Assembly (NCBI GenBank): GCA_945865545.1
Contig: CAMBEQ010000013.1
Span: forward strand, 1-56,035
Direction: 5' to 3'
Source of the DNA: Sediminibacterium ginsengisoli
GTDB taxonomy: Bacteria > Bacteroidota > Bacteroidia > Chitinophagales > Chitinophagaceae
Length of the DNA: 56,035 nucleotides
Both the position numbers and the translations under genes were made by a program. Below, piece after piece: positions 17,932 to 26,613 of this stretch. The notes under the pieces were generated by a model. The model made no database searches. It saw only the letters and a program-made list of their open reading frames with translations, and was not told the DNA's origin. Numbering within the stretch: position 1 is the stretch's first letter; each line of letters opens with the position of its first letter.

Positions 17932-18345
17932 ATGAATTACCAATATATTAGAAATATTCTTTTTGTAATATTGATACTATTTTATCTGTTTGCCGGGGTT
18001 AATCATTTTGTAAATTCTTCTTTTTATTTACCCATCATACCTCCTTACTTATCTAAATGGGCAAATCAAGTTAACATACTATCAGGGGTAGTAGAAATAC
18101 TACTTGCTTTATTGTTAATACCAAAATCAACTCGATTCAAAGCGAGCATAGGTATAATTTTAATGCTAGTAGCCTTTATTCCCAGCCATATATATTTTAT
18201 TCAAAAAGGCGAATTTATGATAGGTACAGTACTATTTGATCCTCTGAAATCTTCTATCCGTTTATTTATAGGCCAACCCCTATTAATACTTTGGGCCTAT
18301 TGGGCATGTAAAAGTGACTTGAAAATTATCAATTTTACAAAGTAG
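17932..18345 (+). CDS. DoxX-like membrane protein
   Basis: From the ATG at 17932 this is a 137-residue protein with four membrane helices. The pattern LFYLFAGVNHFVN near the start, GVVEILLALLLI in the second helix and the ending RLFIGQPLLILWAYWA fit the DoxX/DoxD-like family of quinone-linked or thiol-related membrane proteins. An upstream in-frame ATG at 17893 would add 13 residues; the later start gives a tighter protein and is preferred, though RBS evidence is weak. Function cannot be specified. Confidence 0.8.
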   Translation: MNYQYIRNILFVILILFYLFAGVNHFVNSSFYLPIIPPYLSKWANQVNILSGVVEILLALLLIPKSTRFKASIGIILMLVAFIPSHIYFIQKGEFMIGTVLFDPLKSSIRLFIGQPLLILWAYWACKSDLKIINFTK

Positions 18346-18608
18346 CATAGGATTCAGGAACTACTATAAAACCTTGATTTTCACATTATAAGGACTATAT
18401 TAAAATTATACCTGTTACTAAACTATAGATTAATCAATTTAGTGTAGAGCTTTTAGTTTGAAAAGTAGCTACTATAATAAACAAATATGTTAATTATTAG
18501 AAAATAGCTATTTTATAAAACTAAATTTTTTGTTAGTCACTATAAACAAACTAAATTGATAATAATTGTCAATTAATAAATTTACATTGCAATAAATTAA
18601 TAAATAAT

Positions 18609-18788
18609 ATGTTCAAAAAATTTACACTATCAGATACACTTATGCTTGTTTCCGCCTTCTTGTCTTTAATTTTTTCTGAATTTTTATGGTTTAAGGGCGA
18701 AAAAGAAGCGGGAATATTTATTGGTTTATGGGTGCCTTCTATATTAGGGTTTGCTATTTTATTAAAATTAATAAATAACCAAAAATGA
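18609..18788 (+). CDS. Small membrane protein (59 aa), unknown
   Basis: A 59-residue frame (MFKKFTLSDTLMLVSAFLSL start) with two predicted membrane helices around FLSLIFSEFLWF and GLWVPSILGFAILLKL. It overlaps the next frame by an ATGA junction, which supports translation and coupling. I do not recognise the family by name. Its size and hydrophobic profile match small subunit-like or assembly-type membrane proteins. Confidence 0.65.
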   Translation: MFKKFTLSDTLMLVSAFLSLIFSEFLWFKGEKEAGIFIGLWVPSILGFAILLKLINNQK

Positions 18789-18880
18789 TAGAAATTATAC
18801 CTTATTTCGCAGCACTAGTAACCATCTTATTTGGTGTGGCATTTATTCTAGCTTTGAATAAATTCAGAGGTGAAAAATAA
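18785..18880 (+). CDS. Very small membrane protein (31 aa), unknown
   Basis: A 31-residue frame (MIEIIPYFAALVTILFGVAF plus LALNKFRGEK) made of one membrane helix and a short basic tail. Its ATG overlaps the stop of the previous small gene (ATGA), and the next gene starts 16 bp later, so the three form a tight translational unit. Single-helix proteins of this size are easily missed; the overlap is the main support. Function unknown. Confidence 0.55.
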   Translation: MIEIIPYFAALVTILFGVAFILALNKFRGEK

Positions 18881-18896
18881 TTACTAAAAATAAAGC

Positions 18897-19781
18897 ATGA
18901 ATAGTTTATTGCAAAATTCAGGAAATTATTTTGATAAATTTTTCAATGCTAAAAATGTAAGGAAAATAGAATTATTAATTCTTCGTGTTGCAGTTTTTGC
19001 TTTCCTTTTTCATTTAGGTCTTATATTCTTAGGGAATAATTTTAATTATTTCAAGAACTTACAGCACAGTTATTTAAAGGCAATATATACCCCATTTAGC
19101 TTTATCTTATTTTACGAGGTATTTTTACTTGTCATTATTATTCCAAAATCTATATCCGAATTTATTGGCAAACAATTTGAGGTAATTACCTTAATCACCT
19201 TGAGAAGTTTTTTCCATGATATTGCAGATCTTGATTTAAAAAATTCAATTAATATTAATAATCCCGAGTTCATTAGTTTACTATATGACTTAATAGCATC
19301 TTTAATTATGCTAAGCCTTACTATTTTGTATTATAAAATTTATCAAAATAATCGTAAATCAGAAATTGTTAATGAGCTTAATGATTTTATAAATATTAAA
19401 AAAATAGTATCATTAAGTATGATATTAATTTTATTTCTATTAAGTATAAGTAGTCTTTTTGTTTGGGGTACAGAAATGTTGGATGCATTAAAATTAAAAC
19501 AGAATTATCCTAACCCGAATACGGTTTTTTATGCGGACTTTTTTTCAATTATGATTTTTGTTGACGTATTATTACTAATCATTTCATTTATTTACCATTT
19601 TTCATTTTTTACTATTTTTAGAAACGCCAGCTTTATTATAACGACCATTTTAATGAGAATGTCTTTAACTATTGAAAAGCCAATGAACTATATAATCATA
19701 TTAATTGGCTTTTTATTTTCAATTATATCCTTCTATTTATATAGCTTAAGAAATACGAGCAACAAGAACTTAACTAAGTAA
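18897..19781 (+). CDS. Polytopic membrane protein, unknown
   Basis: A 294-residue protein with about seven membrane helices: LILRVAVFAFLFHLGLIFLG, then the segment after YTPFSFILFYEVFLLVI, and further ones to the C-terminal IIILIGFLFSIISFYLYS. It has an internal loop with DIADLDLKNSININN. No motif known to me is present. It follows the two small membrane proteins with a 16-bp gap and is 55 bp upstream of the DCC-family gene, suggesting one unit of membrane proteins. No function is proposed. Confidence 0.75.
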   Translation: MNSLLQNSGNYFDKFFNAKNVRKIELLILRVAVFAFLFHLGLIFLGNNFNYFKNLQHSYLKAIYTPFSFILFYEVFLLVIIIPKSISEFIGKQFEVITLITLRSFFHDIADLDLKNSININNPEFISLLYDLIASLIMLSLTILYYKIYQNNRKSEIVNELNDFINIKKIVSLSMILILFLLSISSLFVWGTEMLDALKLKQNYPNPNTVFYADFFSIMIFVDVLLLIISFIYHFSFFTIFRNASFIITTILMRMSLTIEKPMNYIIILIGFLFSIISFYLYSLRNTSNKNLTK

Positions 19782-19836
19782 AGTTATACTCTCTTTAATA
19801 TAGTGGCCATATACCAACTATTAAGTATTTTTGTAA

Positions 19837-20226
19837 ATGAATATTATATTATTTGATGGTGTTTGTAATTTATGCAATAAGCTAGTTTCATTTTTAATTA
19901 AATATGACAAAAATTGCATTTTCCAATTTTCTCCATTGCAAACAAGCGCTGGCGAAAAGTTAATTCATCAGTATCATCTTTTGAATGATAACAAATCAGT
20001 TATATTAATTAAAGATGGAATTGTATTGTACAAATCAGATGCAATTATTGAAATTGCAAAAAAGATGACTGGTTGGCCCCAACTACTAAAATATGGCTAC
20101 CTTTTCCCAAAGTTTTTAAGAGATGGAATTTATGACCTCATTGCAAAAAACAGATACTATCTATTTGGTAAACAAGCATCTTGCCCTATTCCTTCCGAGG
20201 AGGCTAAAAAAAGATACCTATTATAA
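19837..20226 (+). CDS. DCC-family thiol-disulfide oxidoreductase-like protein (DUF393)
   Basis: A 129-residue protein that starts with the family signature ILFDGVCNLCNKLVSFLI; the DGVCxxC motif gives the family name DCC. The fold is thioredoxin-like, and the two cysteines (C10 and C13) could form a redox pair. The length is normal for the family. It probably belongs to the preceding small membrane gene group, and ends 43 bp before the permease gene. A truncated relative lies at 55631-55720. Confidence 0.88.
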   Translation: MNIILFDGVCNLCNKLVSFLIKYDKNCIFQFSPLQTSAGEKLIHQYHLLNDNKSVILIKDGIVLYKSDAIIEIAKKMTGWPQLLKYGYLFPKFLRDGIYDLIAKNRYYLFGKQASCPIPSEEAKKRYLL

Positions 20227-20269
20227 TTAACCTATCGTTTACTAATTTTATTGATTGAAATAATCTACT

Positions 20270-21748
20270 ATGGAACAAAGCACAACCCTTTCAAGAAATA
20301 TTACTGTAGCAGGTTTAGTAGCTACAGGTATCTCCTCCATGATTGGTGCTTCTATTTATATTGTTCCCTTTATGTTGCAAAAAAATATACCTGGCATTGG
20401 CCCTTATTTACTACCTGCATTTTTTGTTGCCTCTATACCCGCTGTATTTGCTGCACTCACTTATGCCATTTTAGCCAGCGCTATGCCTAGGGCTGGAGGT
20501 AGTTATGTGTATGCCAGTAGATCCATTCATCCTTACTGGGGATTTGTAGCCAGCTTTGCACAATGGTTTGGCTTATCTATTGTCATAGGGGTGGTATCTT
20601 ATATGGTCGTACCCTTTTTTAGAGATGTATGCGCCGCCATGGATTGGATAAATCTTGTTCATTTTTTTGAAAATAGCAATACTAAATTATTCTTATCCTT
20701 AGGTTTGTTATGGCTTTGTATTGGCGTCAATATTTTTGGTGTCAAAACTTATCAATTGACCATCATAGGCTTGGTAATCATAACTTTTATTTTAGCCAGT
20801 ATTGTAATAGTTGCTGGATTTATTTATAGCGAAAAGGATTTCATACAGGGTGTACTAAATAAAGATGGGATAGTTATTACACATCTACAAGGAACATTCA
20901 ATTGGCAACAATTTATTTCTGCTAGCGGCATTTTATTTGCAAGTTTTATTGGCTTTGATTCCATTGCCCAAGCAGGTGGAGAAGCAAAAAATCCAAGCAA
21001 ATCATTGCCCAGAGCCATTATTATTACCATCATTAGTGTAAGTTTATTTTATTTGCTATTTACTTTCAGTGTTTATAAAATTGCGCCTTGGAATTTTGTA
21101 CAAGATTTAGCCAATAAAAAAGACATATCAGCCACCACCTTATTAAATTATGTTTTGCCTCCCTTTTGGTCGGTATTAATCATGCTGGGTGCTTGCATTG
21201 CATTATTAAAAGATTTACCTTCTATGATATTGTCGGTATCGAGACTATTATTTGCCTGGTCTAAAGACAAACTGTTTCCTTCATTTTTAAGCAATATACA
21301 CCCACACTATAAAACACCGCATTGGGCTATATTCTTTAGTGGTATCGTATCCAGCTTAGGCATACTAGGTAGCCATTTTGCTAGTGATATTTTTTTAGGC
21401 ATCGACATTATGGTCATTGCCATGCTAGTCAATTTTATATTAATTTGCATTGCTGTTTTATTGATTCATCAGAACAACCCATTACTAGGCAATCAAATTA
21501 CCGTTGTTAAAAACAAGCTGGTGCAAAAGCTAATTGCTTCTTTAGGTTTAATTAGCCTTAGTGCTTTACTCATCATTAATATAGTGAATGATATAAGTGC
21601 TGCCAAAACTGCTTGGTATTTTCATGCCACTTATGTATTTGCAGCAGTCATGTTACTCGCAAGTATTATTTTTACTATCTATTGGAATGAACTAAAAAAA
21701 TCAGGTAGTTTTGATGCGAACTATTTTAAAAATTTACCTTCAGAATAA
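20270..21748 (+). CDS. APC-family amino acid permease
   Basis: A 492-residue protein with about twelve membrane helices. The first helix has GLVATGISSMIGASIYIVP, the family's unwound helix region where the substrate binds, and helix 6 has GFDSIAQAGGEAKNPSKSLP. These are typical of APC amino acid-polyamine-organocation transporters, which couple amino acid uptake or exchange to ions. The specific substrate cannot be read from sequence. It ends 8 bp before the aldo/keto reductase-Rid gene, so the two are very likely an operon that takes up and processes one compound (inference). Confidence 0.92.
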   Translation: MEQSTTLSRNITVAGLVATGISSMIGASIYIVPFMLQKNIPGIGPYLLPAFFVASIPAVFAALTYAILASAMPRAGGSYVYASRSIHPYWGFVASFAQWFGLSIVIGVVSYMVVPFFRDVCAAMDWINLVHFFENSNTKLFLSLGLLWLCIGVNIFGVKTYQLTIIGLVIITFILASIVIVAGFIYSEKDFIQGVLNKDGIVITHLQGTFNWQQFISASGILFASFIGFDSIAQAGGEAKNPSKSLPRAIIITIISVSLFYLLFTFSVYKIAPWNFVQDLANKKDISATTLLNYVLPPFWSVLIMLGACIALLKDLPSMILSVSRLLFAWSKDKLFPSFLSNIHPHYKTPHWAIFFSGIVSSLGILGSHFASDIFLGIDIMVIAMLVNFILICIAVLLIHQNNPLLGNQITVVKNKLVQKLIASLGLISLSALLIINIVNDISAAKTAWYFHATYVFAAVMLLASIIFTIYWNELKKSGSFDANYFKNLPSE

Positions 21749-21756
21749 ATCGAAAG

Positions 21757-23208
21757 ATGCATACTATGACTACTACAAAACTAAGCGACTCTCTAACTAT
21801 TTCTAAAGTACTCATTGGCTTATGGCAGGTGGCAGACTTGGAAAGAAACAACCAAAAATTAGACCCTATAGTGGCAGCCAAAGCCTTGCACAGCTATTAT
21901 GAGCAAGGATTTACCAGTTTTGATATGGCCGACCATTATGGATCTGCTGAAGAAATTTCGGGAGTGTTTAAAAATACTTACGGACTTAATGATATACAAC
22001 TATTAACCAAATGGGTACCAAGCCCAGGTTCCATTACTCCTGCACAAATTCAAGAAGCAGTAAAATCTTCCTTAAAAAAATTACAAGTAGAACAAATTCA
22101 GTTACTTCAATTTCATGCTTGGAATTATGCCGACCCTAGTTGGTTGGATTGTTTGTTTGGTTTACAAAAATTAAATGAAGAAGGATTGATTGCCAATATT
22201 GGATTGACCAATTTTGATGAAGCGCATTTAAACATGGTCCTACAAACAGGCATCCCTGTAGTTAGCAATCAAATATGTTATTCCTTGCTAGATCAACGCG
22301 CTGCTAATAAAATGACCGCTACTTGTTTAGCACACAATATAAAAATATTGGCTTTTGGTACAGTGGCAGGTGGATTTTTTAGCGAAAAATGGCTTCATCA
22401 ACCAGAACCAGCAATCAATGATGCCTTAACTTGGTCTCAGATGAAATATAAAAGATACATTGATGCCGCAGGTGGTTGGGATTGGTACCAAACCTTGTTA
22501 GTCTTATTAGATAAAGTAGCCAAAAAATACTCCGTATCCATTGCTACTATAGCTAGTACTTACATCAAAGACTTACCTGCAGTAGGCGGAGTAATTGTGG
22601 GTGCGAGATTGGGCACATCAGCACATATTGATGAAAATAAAAAAATTCTTACATTGACCCTTTTGGAAACTGAGCGTGAAGCAATCAAAAAAATATTGGC
22701 TCAAGGAAATAGCATTCCAGGTGATTGTGGAGATGAATACCGTAAGCCCCCATTTTTAACTGCTAGTGGCGATTTAAGTCATCATGTAAAAGAAATTGCT
22801 TCCCCTTATCCAACTATAAAAGATGCTAGTGGGAAAACCAAGGCTTTGTCTGGGACCAGTTGGGAAACCATGGCTGGCTATAGTCGTGCCGTTCGCAAAG
22901 GCAATAGAATTTTAGTTTCTGGAACCACGGCCACACATGGTTCAAATTTGATTGGAGGCAATGATCCTGCCGCACAAGCCCATTTTATTTTTGATAAAAT
23001 TGAAGGCGCCATTCAATCCTTAGGCGGTAAATTAGAAGACATTGTGCGCACCAGGGTATTTATAAAAAACATCAATCAATGGGAAGCCATTGCCAGAGCG
23101 CATGGACAACGTTTTGCTACTATACAACCAGTAAACACTATGGTTGAAGCTAATTTAATTGGTGAAGAATATTTGGTTGAAATTGAGGCAGAGGCCATAG
23201 TAGAATAA
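21757..23208 (+). CDS. Aldo/keto reductase fused to a Rid (YjgF) domain
   Basis: A 483-residue fusion. Residues 10-335 are an aldo/keto reductase with catalytic tetrad D56, Y61 (SFDMADHYGSAE), K85 (LLTKW) and H120 (LQFHAW). Residues 369-483 are a Rid/YjgF domain (GNRILVSGTTA, EDIVRTRVFIKN, VEIEAEA). The Arg that in RidA deaminates imines (PARSCVEV) is replaced by Asn460 (PVNTMVEA), so it is not a classical RidA deaminase. Such a fusion could reduce a carbonyl and process its nitrogenous intermediate, or use Rid for trimerisation. The gene follows the permease by 8 bp. The start could be M1 or M4. Confidence 0.9.
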   Translation: MHTMTTTKLSDSLTISKVLIGLWQVADLERNNQKLDPIVAAKALHSYYEQGFTSFDMADHYGSAEEISGVFKNTYGLNDIQLLTKWVPSPGSITPAQIQEAVKSSLKKLQVEQIQLLQFHAWNYADPSWLDCLFGLQKLNEEGLIANIGLTNFDEAHLNMVLQTGIPVVSNQICYSLLDQRAANKMTATCLAHNIKILAFGTVAGGFFSEKWLHQPEPAINDALTWSQMKYKRYIDAAGGWDWYQTLLVLLDKVAKKYSVSIATIASTYIKDLPAVGGVIVGARLGTSAHIDENKKILTLTLLETEREAIKKILAQGNSIPGDCGDEYRKPPFLTASGDLSHHVKEIASPYPTIKDASGKTKALSGTSWETMAGYSRAVRKGNRILVSGTTATHGSNLIGGNDPAAQAHFIFDKIEGAIQSLGGKLEDIVRTRVFIKNINQWEAIARAHGQRFATIQPVNTMVEANLIGEEYLVEIEAEAIVE

Positions 23209-23250
23209 ATTATTGATGCAAAAAAATATCGCCAACCTCACATAGAAAAA

Positions 23251-23280
23251 ACTAAGGGCCCACTTAACGTGGCCCTTAGT
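23251..23280. terminator. Bidirectional terminator after the AKR-Rid gene
   Basis: The hairpin ACTAAGGGCCCAC / GTGGCCCTTAGT (one bulged C) lies between convergent genes ending at 23208 and 23304. A-run on the left and TTT on the right make it usable in both directions; the minus-strand side is stronger. Confidence 0.85.
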
Positions 23281-23303
23281 TTAACGTAGGCTCTTATTTT
23301 TAA

Positions 23304-26300
23304 TTATAATTGCAATGCAGAGATATTGGCATTTTTAAATTGGTTATTAAAAACTTTAATGGCTTCGTAAATTGCTTCTAGCTTTAATTTCTCTTTATCC
23401 CAGCTAGCTTGCAAATCCACTAATTTATTTTTAACCCCATTGGTTACCACCGGGTCACTAACATCTACCAATCCTTTGATATAAAAGAATTCAACATTTA
23501 ATTTGCTTGGCCAGTTAATTACATCCTGTCCGTTCTGTGTTCTACTTTCTACAATATTGGCTTCCCATGTATCAATATTAGTAATTATTCTACCAGCTTC
23601 TTCTTTAAGTGCTTTGGCATTGGGGATACTAGCTAAGGATTCACTGTAATATTGTAATTGCTTTTTTAATTTTCTTAAATTATTCACTGAAGTATGTACA
23701 TCCTTAATACTTTTACTAATAGTTGCAAGTGTACTTTGTTGAAATTCCCAATCTTCTTTACTTGCTTTAATAAATGGATTTGGTAATACGGTCATGGCAG
23801 TGCTGCTTGTTTGAGCTTTTGATGAATCGGTATTTTTTGGATGTAGTGTTAATTTAGCCTGATAGGAACCTGGTGAAACCGCATAACCAGCATAATTGCC
23901 CAATACAAACACCCCATTTACCTCTGGGCTTTCAGAATGGGTTCTAAAATTCCATAAAAATCGGTTATGCCCTTTTTTACTACTTAATAAAGTTTCCGGT
24001 GATGGCCCCCCAGGATACTTTTTATACTTGTCATCTTTTATATTGGTATACGATCTAATTACTTGTCCATTACTACCTATAATTTCTAATGTTACCGTAT
24101 CCTTATCATTAAGTGTTGTAGGTAAATAATAATCTAATATCACTCCTTCTGGAGCATTTTGTCCTTCCCCATTTTTTTCTGGCAAACCATTTCCTGAGCC
24201 ATATTTATAAGCAGGCTTTGGCATTATTAATTTAACTTCTCCTACATTATCGAATGAAGTGTTTTGCTGAATGGCACTTATGTCATCTAAAATCCAGAAA
24301 GCTCTACCTGCAGTGGCCGCTACCAAATCATTGTCTCTAATCATGATATCGGTAACAGGAACAATAGGTAAATTTAATTGCATTGTTGCCCATGTATTTC
24401 CTGCATCATTAGAAATATAAAATCCTCTCTCACTACCTGCATACAAAATATTTTTTTGCTTTTTATCTTCTCTAATTACTTTAATAAAATCTGATTCTTT
24501 AACCCCTTTATTTATTTTTGTCCAGGTCGCTCCATTATCTGTTGTCTTATAAGTATAAGAGGCATAGTCATTTAATTTATATCTAGTAGCACTAACATAT
24601 ACTACTCCTTTATCGAAGGAAGATACCTCAATGCTATTAATTTGAGACTCTTGCAAATCGGCAGGTGTAATATTTTTCCAATTAGTACCTCCATCAGTGG
24701 TTACATAAACAAAACCACAATCACTCCCTGTATAAATAGTATTGGCATCTAATGGAGATTCACTTACATAAAAAATAGTATTATAATTTTCTCCACCGGC
24801 ACCTTCATTGGTAAACGGAATACCGCCCGGTCCTTGTTTGGCTTTTTCATTTCTAGTTAAGTCTGGGCTAATTGCTTTCCAACTTAAACCACCATCTGTT
24901 GTCTTTAACAATACATTCGCTGCATGATAAATTACTTTGGGATTGTGCATCGAAGTTACAATTGGCGCATTCCAGTTAAATCGATATTTCATATCCTTAG
25001 GCTCAACTGCTAAATTTAAACTTGGATAGGCTTGTATATCTTTTGATTCATTTGTTTTGGTATTTAACACCTCAATATACCCTTGATAACAACCTCCATA
25101 TACTTGTTCAGGATTATTTGGATCAAAAGTTAAATAAGCCGATTCGCATCCTGCTCCAGCAGTCCAATCACGCACTGTGATAGCACCTGCATTATTTCTG
25201 CTTGAAATAATTACTGAAGAATTATCTTGCTGACCGCCATATACTTTGTATGGAAAAGTATTATCTGTATTGACTCTATAAAATTGCGCAGTACTCTGAT
25301 TCATAATGGAAGACCAAGAATTGGCTTGGTCATAACTAATTTCTCCACCACCATCATCGGCTAATGCTATTTCATTGTTATTATTAGGATTAATCCATAA
25401 ATCGTGTGTATCTCCATGACCCACTTTCACATTAGAAAAAGTTTTTCCTCCATCTATTGAACGCATCACTGGTGCATTTAATACATAGACCAAATTTTCA
25501 TTTTTAGTATCCGCATATACTTTCATATAATACCATGAACGCGAGGAGATATCTTGATTATTAGACAATAAAGCCCATGTTGCACCCGCATCGTCTGAGC
25601 GATATAAACCTGATTTTTTCTTTTCGGCTTCAACAATAGCAAACACACGATTTGAATTTACCCTAGAAACACTTAAGCCAATTTTGCCCATTACTTCAGG
25701 CAAGCCCTCTGTTAATTTTTCCCAAGTATTTCCTTCATCTGTCGACTTCCAAATGGCAGAACCTTTTCCTCCACTTGATACAGTCCAAGGAAAACGACGA
25801 TGCTCCCAAGCTGCAGCATATAATATACGCGGATTGTTCATATCCATTGATAAAGAAGCAATACCTGTGCTATCGTTGATATACAAAACGCGTTTCCAAT
25901 TAGCACCCCCATCCACCGATTTGTATACACCCCTTTCATTATTGGGTCCATGAACAGTGCCTTGAGCAGCTACGTATACAACATCTGCATTATTTGGATG
26001 AATCGCTATATCTGAAATATGTCTTGTTTTTTCAAGTCCTATATTTTTCCAAGTAACGCCTCCATTGGTGGATTTATAAACTCCATCTCCATAGCTTGTC
26101 ATTACCCCTCTTACAGCATGTTCTCCTGTTCCTACATAAATAACATTTGGGTCAGACTCTGCAACAGCAATATCACCAATAGATCCAACTTGAAAAAAGC
26201 CGTCCGATATATTTTTCCATTTAATACCTCCGTCTTTTGTTTCCCATACACCACCCCCAGTATAGCCTGTATAAAACTTTTTTGAATTATTAATTACCCC

Positions 26301-26489
26301 AGTAATGGCATTGGCCCTTCCCCCTCTAGTAGGCCCTATATTTCTCCATTGTAAATTTTTAAATACAGTGTCTGGCATTGGCTTAGCAGCCTCAATAATA
26401 GTACTATTAGATTTTTTCTTTTGCGCTTGTACACTTAATGACATAAGGAGTAAAAGACAAATAATAAGGTTTTTCATAAGTATGATCAT
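23304..26489 (-). CDS. Secreted BNR/Asp-box beta-propeller protein (sortilin/VPS10-like)
   Basis: A 1061-residue protein with a signal peptide (cleavage near VQAQ); the Met at codon 5 (26477) is the likelier start. At least ten Asp-boxes are seen: TKDGGIKW, STNGGVTW, SVDGGANW, STDEGNTW, SDDAGATW, SIDGGKTF, TTDGGLSW, TTDGGTNW, TTDNGATW and SNDAGNTW. They build one or two beta-propellers over about residues 45-760. The C-terminal 200 residues form a separate helical part with Lys-rich coiled-coil-like stretches. The family is often called glycosyl hydrolase, but no catalytic set is identified. The gene diverges from the M14 carboxypeptidase. A shorter paralogue lies at 4898-7519. Confidence 0.9.
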   Translation of the reverse strand: MIILMKNLIICLLLLMSLSVQAQKKKSNSTIIEAAKPMPDTVFKNLQWRNIGPTRGGRANAITGVINNSKKFYTGYTGGGVWETKDGGIKWKNISDGFFQVGSIGDIAVAESDPNVIYVGTGEHAVRGVMTSYGDGVYKSTNGGVTWKNIGLEKTRHISDIAIHPNNADVVYVAAQGTVHGPNNERGVYKSVDGGANWKRVLYINDSTGIASLSMDMNNPRILYAAAWEHRRFPWTVSSGGKGSAIWKSTDEGNTWEKLTEGLPEVMGKIGLSVSRVNSNRVFAIVEAEKKKSGLYRSDDAGATWALLSNNQDISSRSWYYMKVYADTKNENLVYVLNAPVMRSIDGGKTFSNVKVGHGDTHDLWINPNNNNEIALADDGGGEISYDQANSWSSIMNQSTAQFYRVNTDNTFPYKVYGGQQDNSSVIISSRNNAGAITVRDWTAGAGCESAYLTFDPNNPEQVYGGCYQGYIEVLNTKTNESKDIQAYPSLNLAVEPKDMKYRFNWNAPIVTSMHNPKVIYHAANVLLKTTDGGLSWKAISPDLTRNEKAKQGPGGIPFTNEGAGGENYNTIFYVSESPLDANTIYTGSDCGFVYVTTDGGTNWKNITPADLQESQINSIEVSSFDKGVVYVSATRYKLNDYASYTYKTTDNGATWTKINKGVKESDFIKVIREDKKQKNILYAGSERGFYISNDAGNTWATMQLNLPIVPVTDIMIRDNDLVAATAGRAFWILDDISAIQQNTSFDNVGEVKLIMPKPAYKYGSGNGLPEKNGEGQNAPEGVILDYYLPTTLNDKDTVTLEIIGSNGQVIRSYTNIKDDKYKKYPGGPSPETLLSSKKGHNRFLWNFRTHSESPEVNGVFVLGNYAGYAVSPGSYQAKLTLHPKNTDSSKAQTSSTAMTVLPNPFIKASKEDWEFQQSTLATISKSIKDVHTSVNNLRKLKKQLQYYSESLASIPNAKALKEEAGRIITNIDTWEANIVESRTQNGQDVINWPSKLNVEFFYIKGLVDVSDPVVTNGVKNKLVDLQASWDKEKLKLEAIYEAIKVFNNQFKNANISALQL

Positions 26490-26613
26490 TTATTTGAATA
26501 TAGATAATCCCTAAGTTAGTAATTATTTCAATCTACTCTTTTTTTTTGCGTATTTTATTCAAAATATTTTAGTAATTTACCTAGCTCATTATTAATAATT
26601 CAAATAATAATAT

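Noticed and set aside
20251..20490. 79-codon plus-strand frame overlapping the permease start
   Set aside because: It overlaps the well-supported permease frame in another phase and has an unlikely Cys/Tyr-rich composition.
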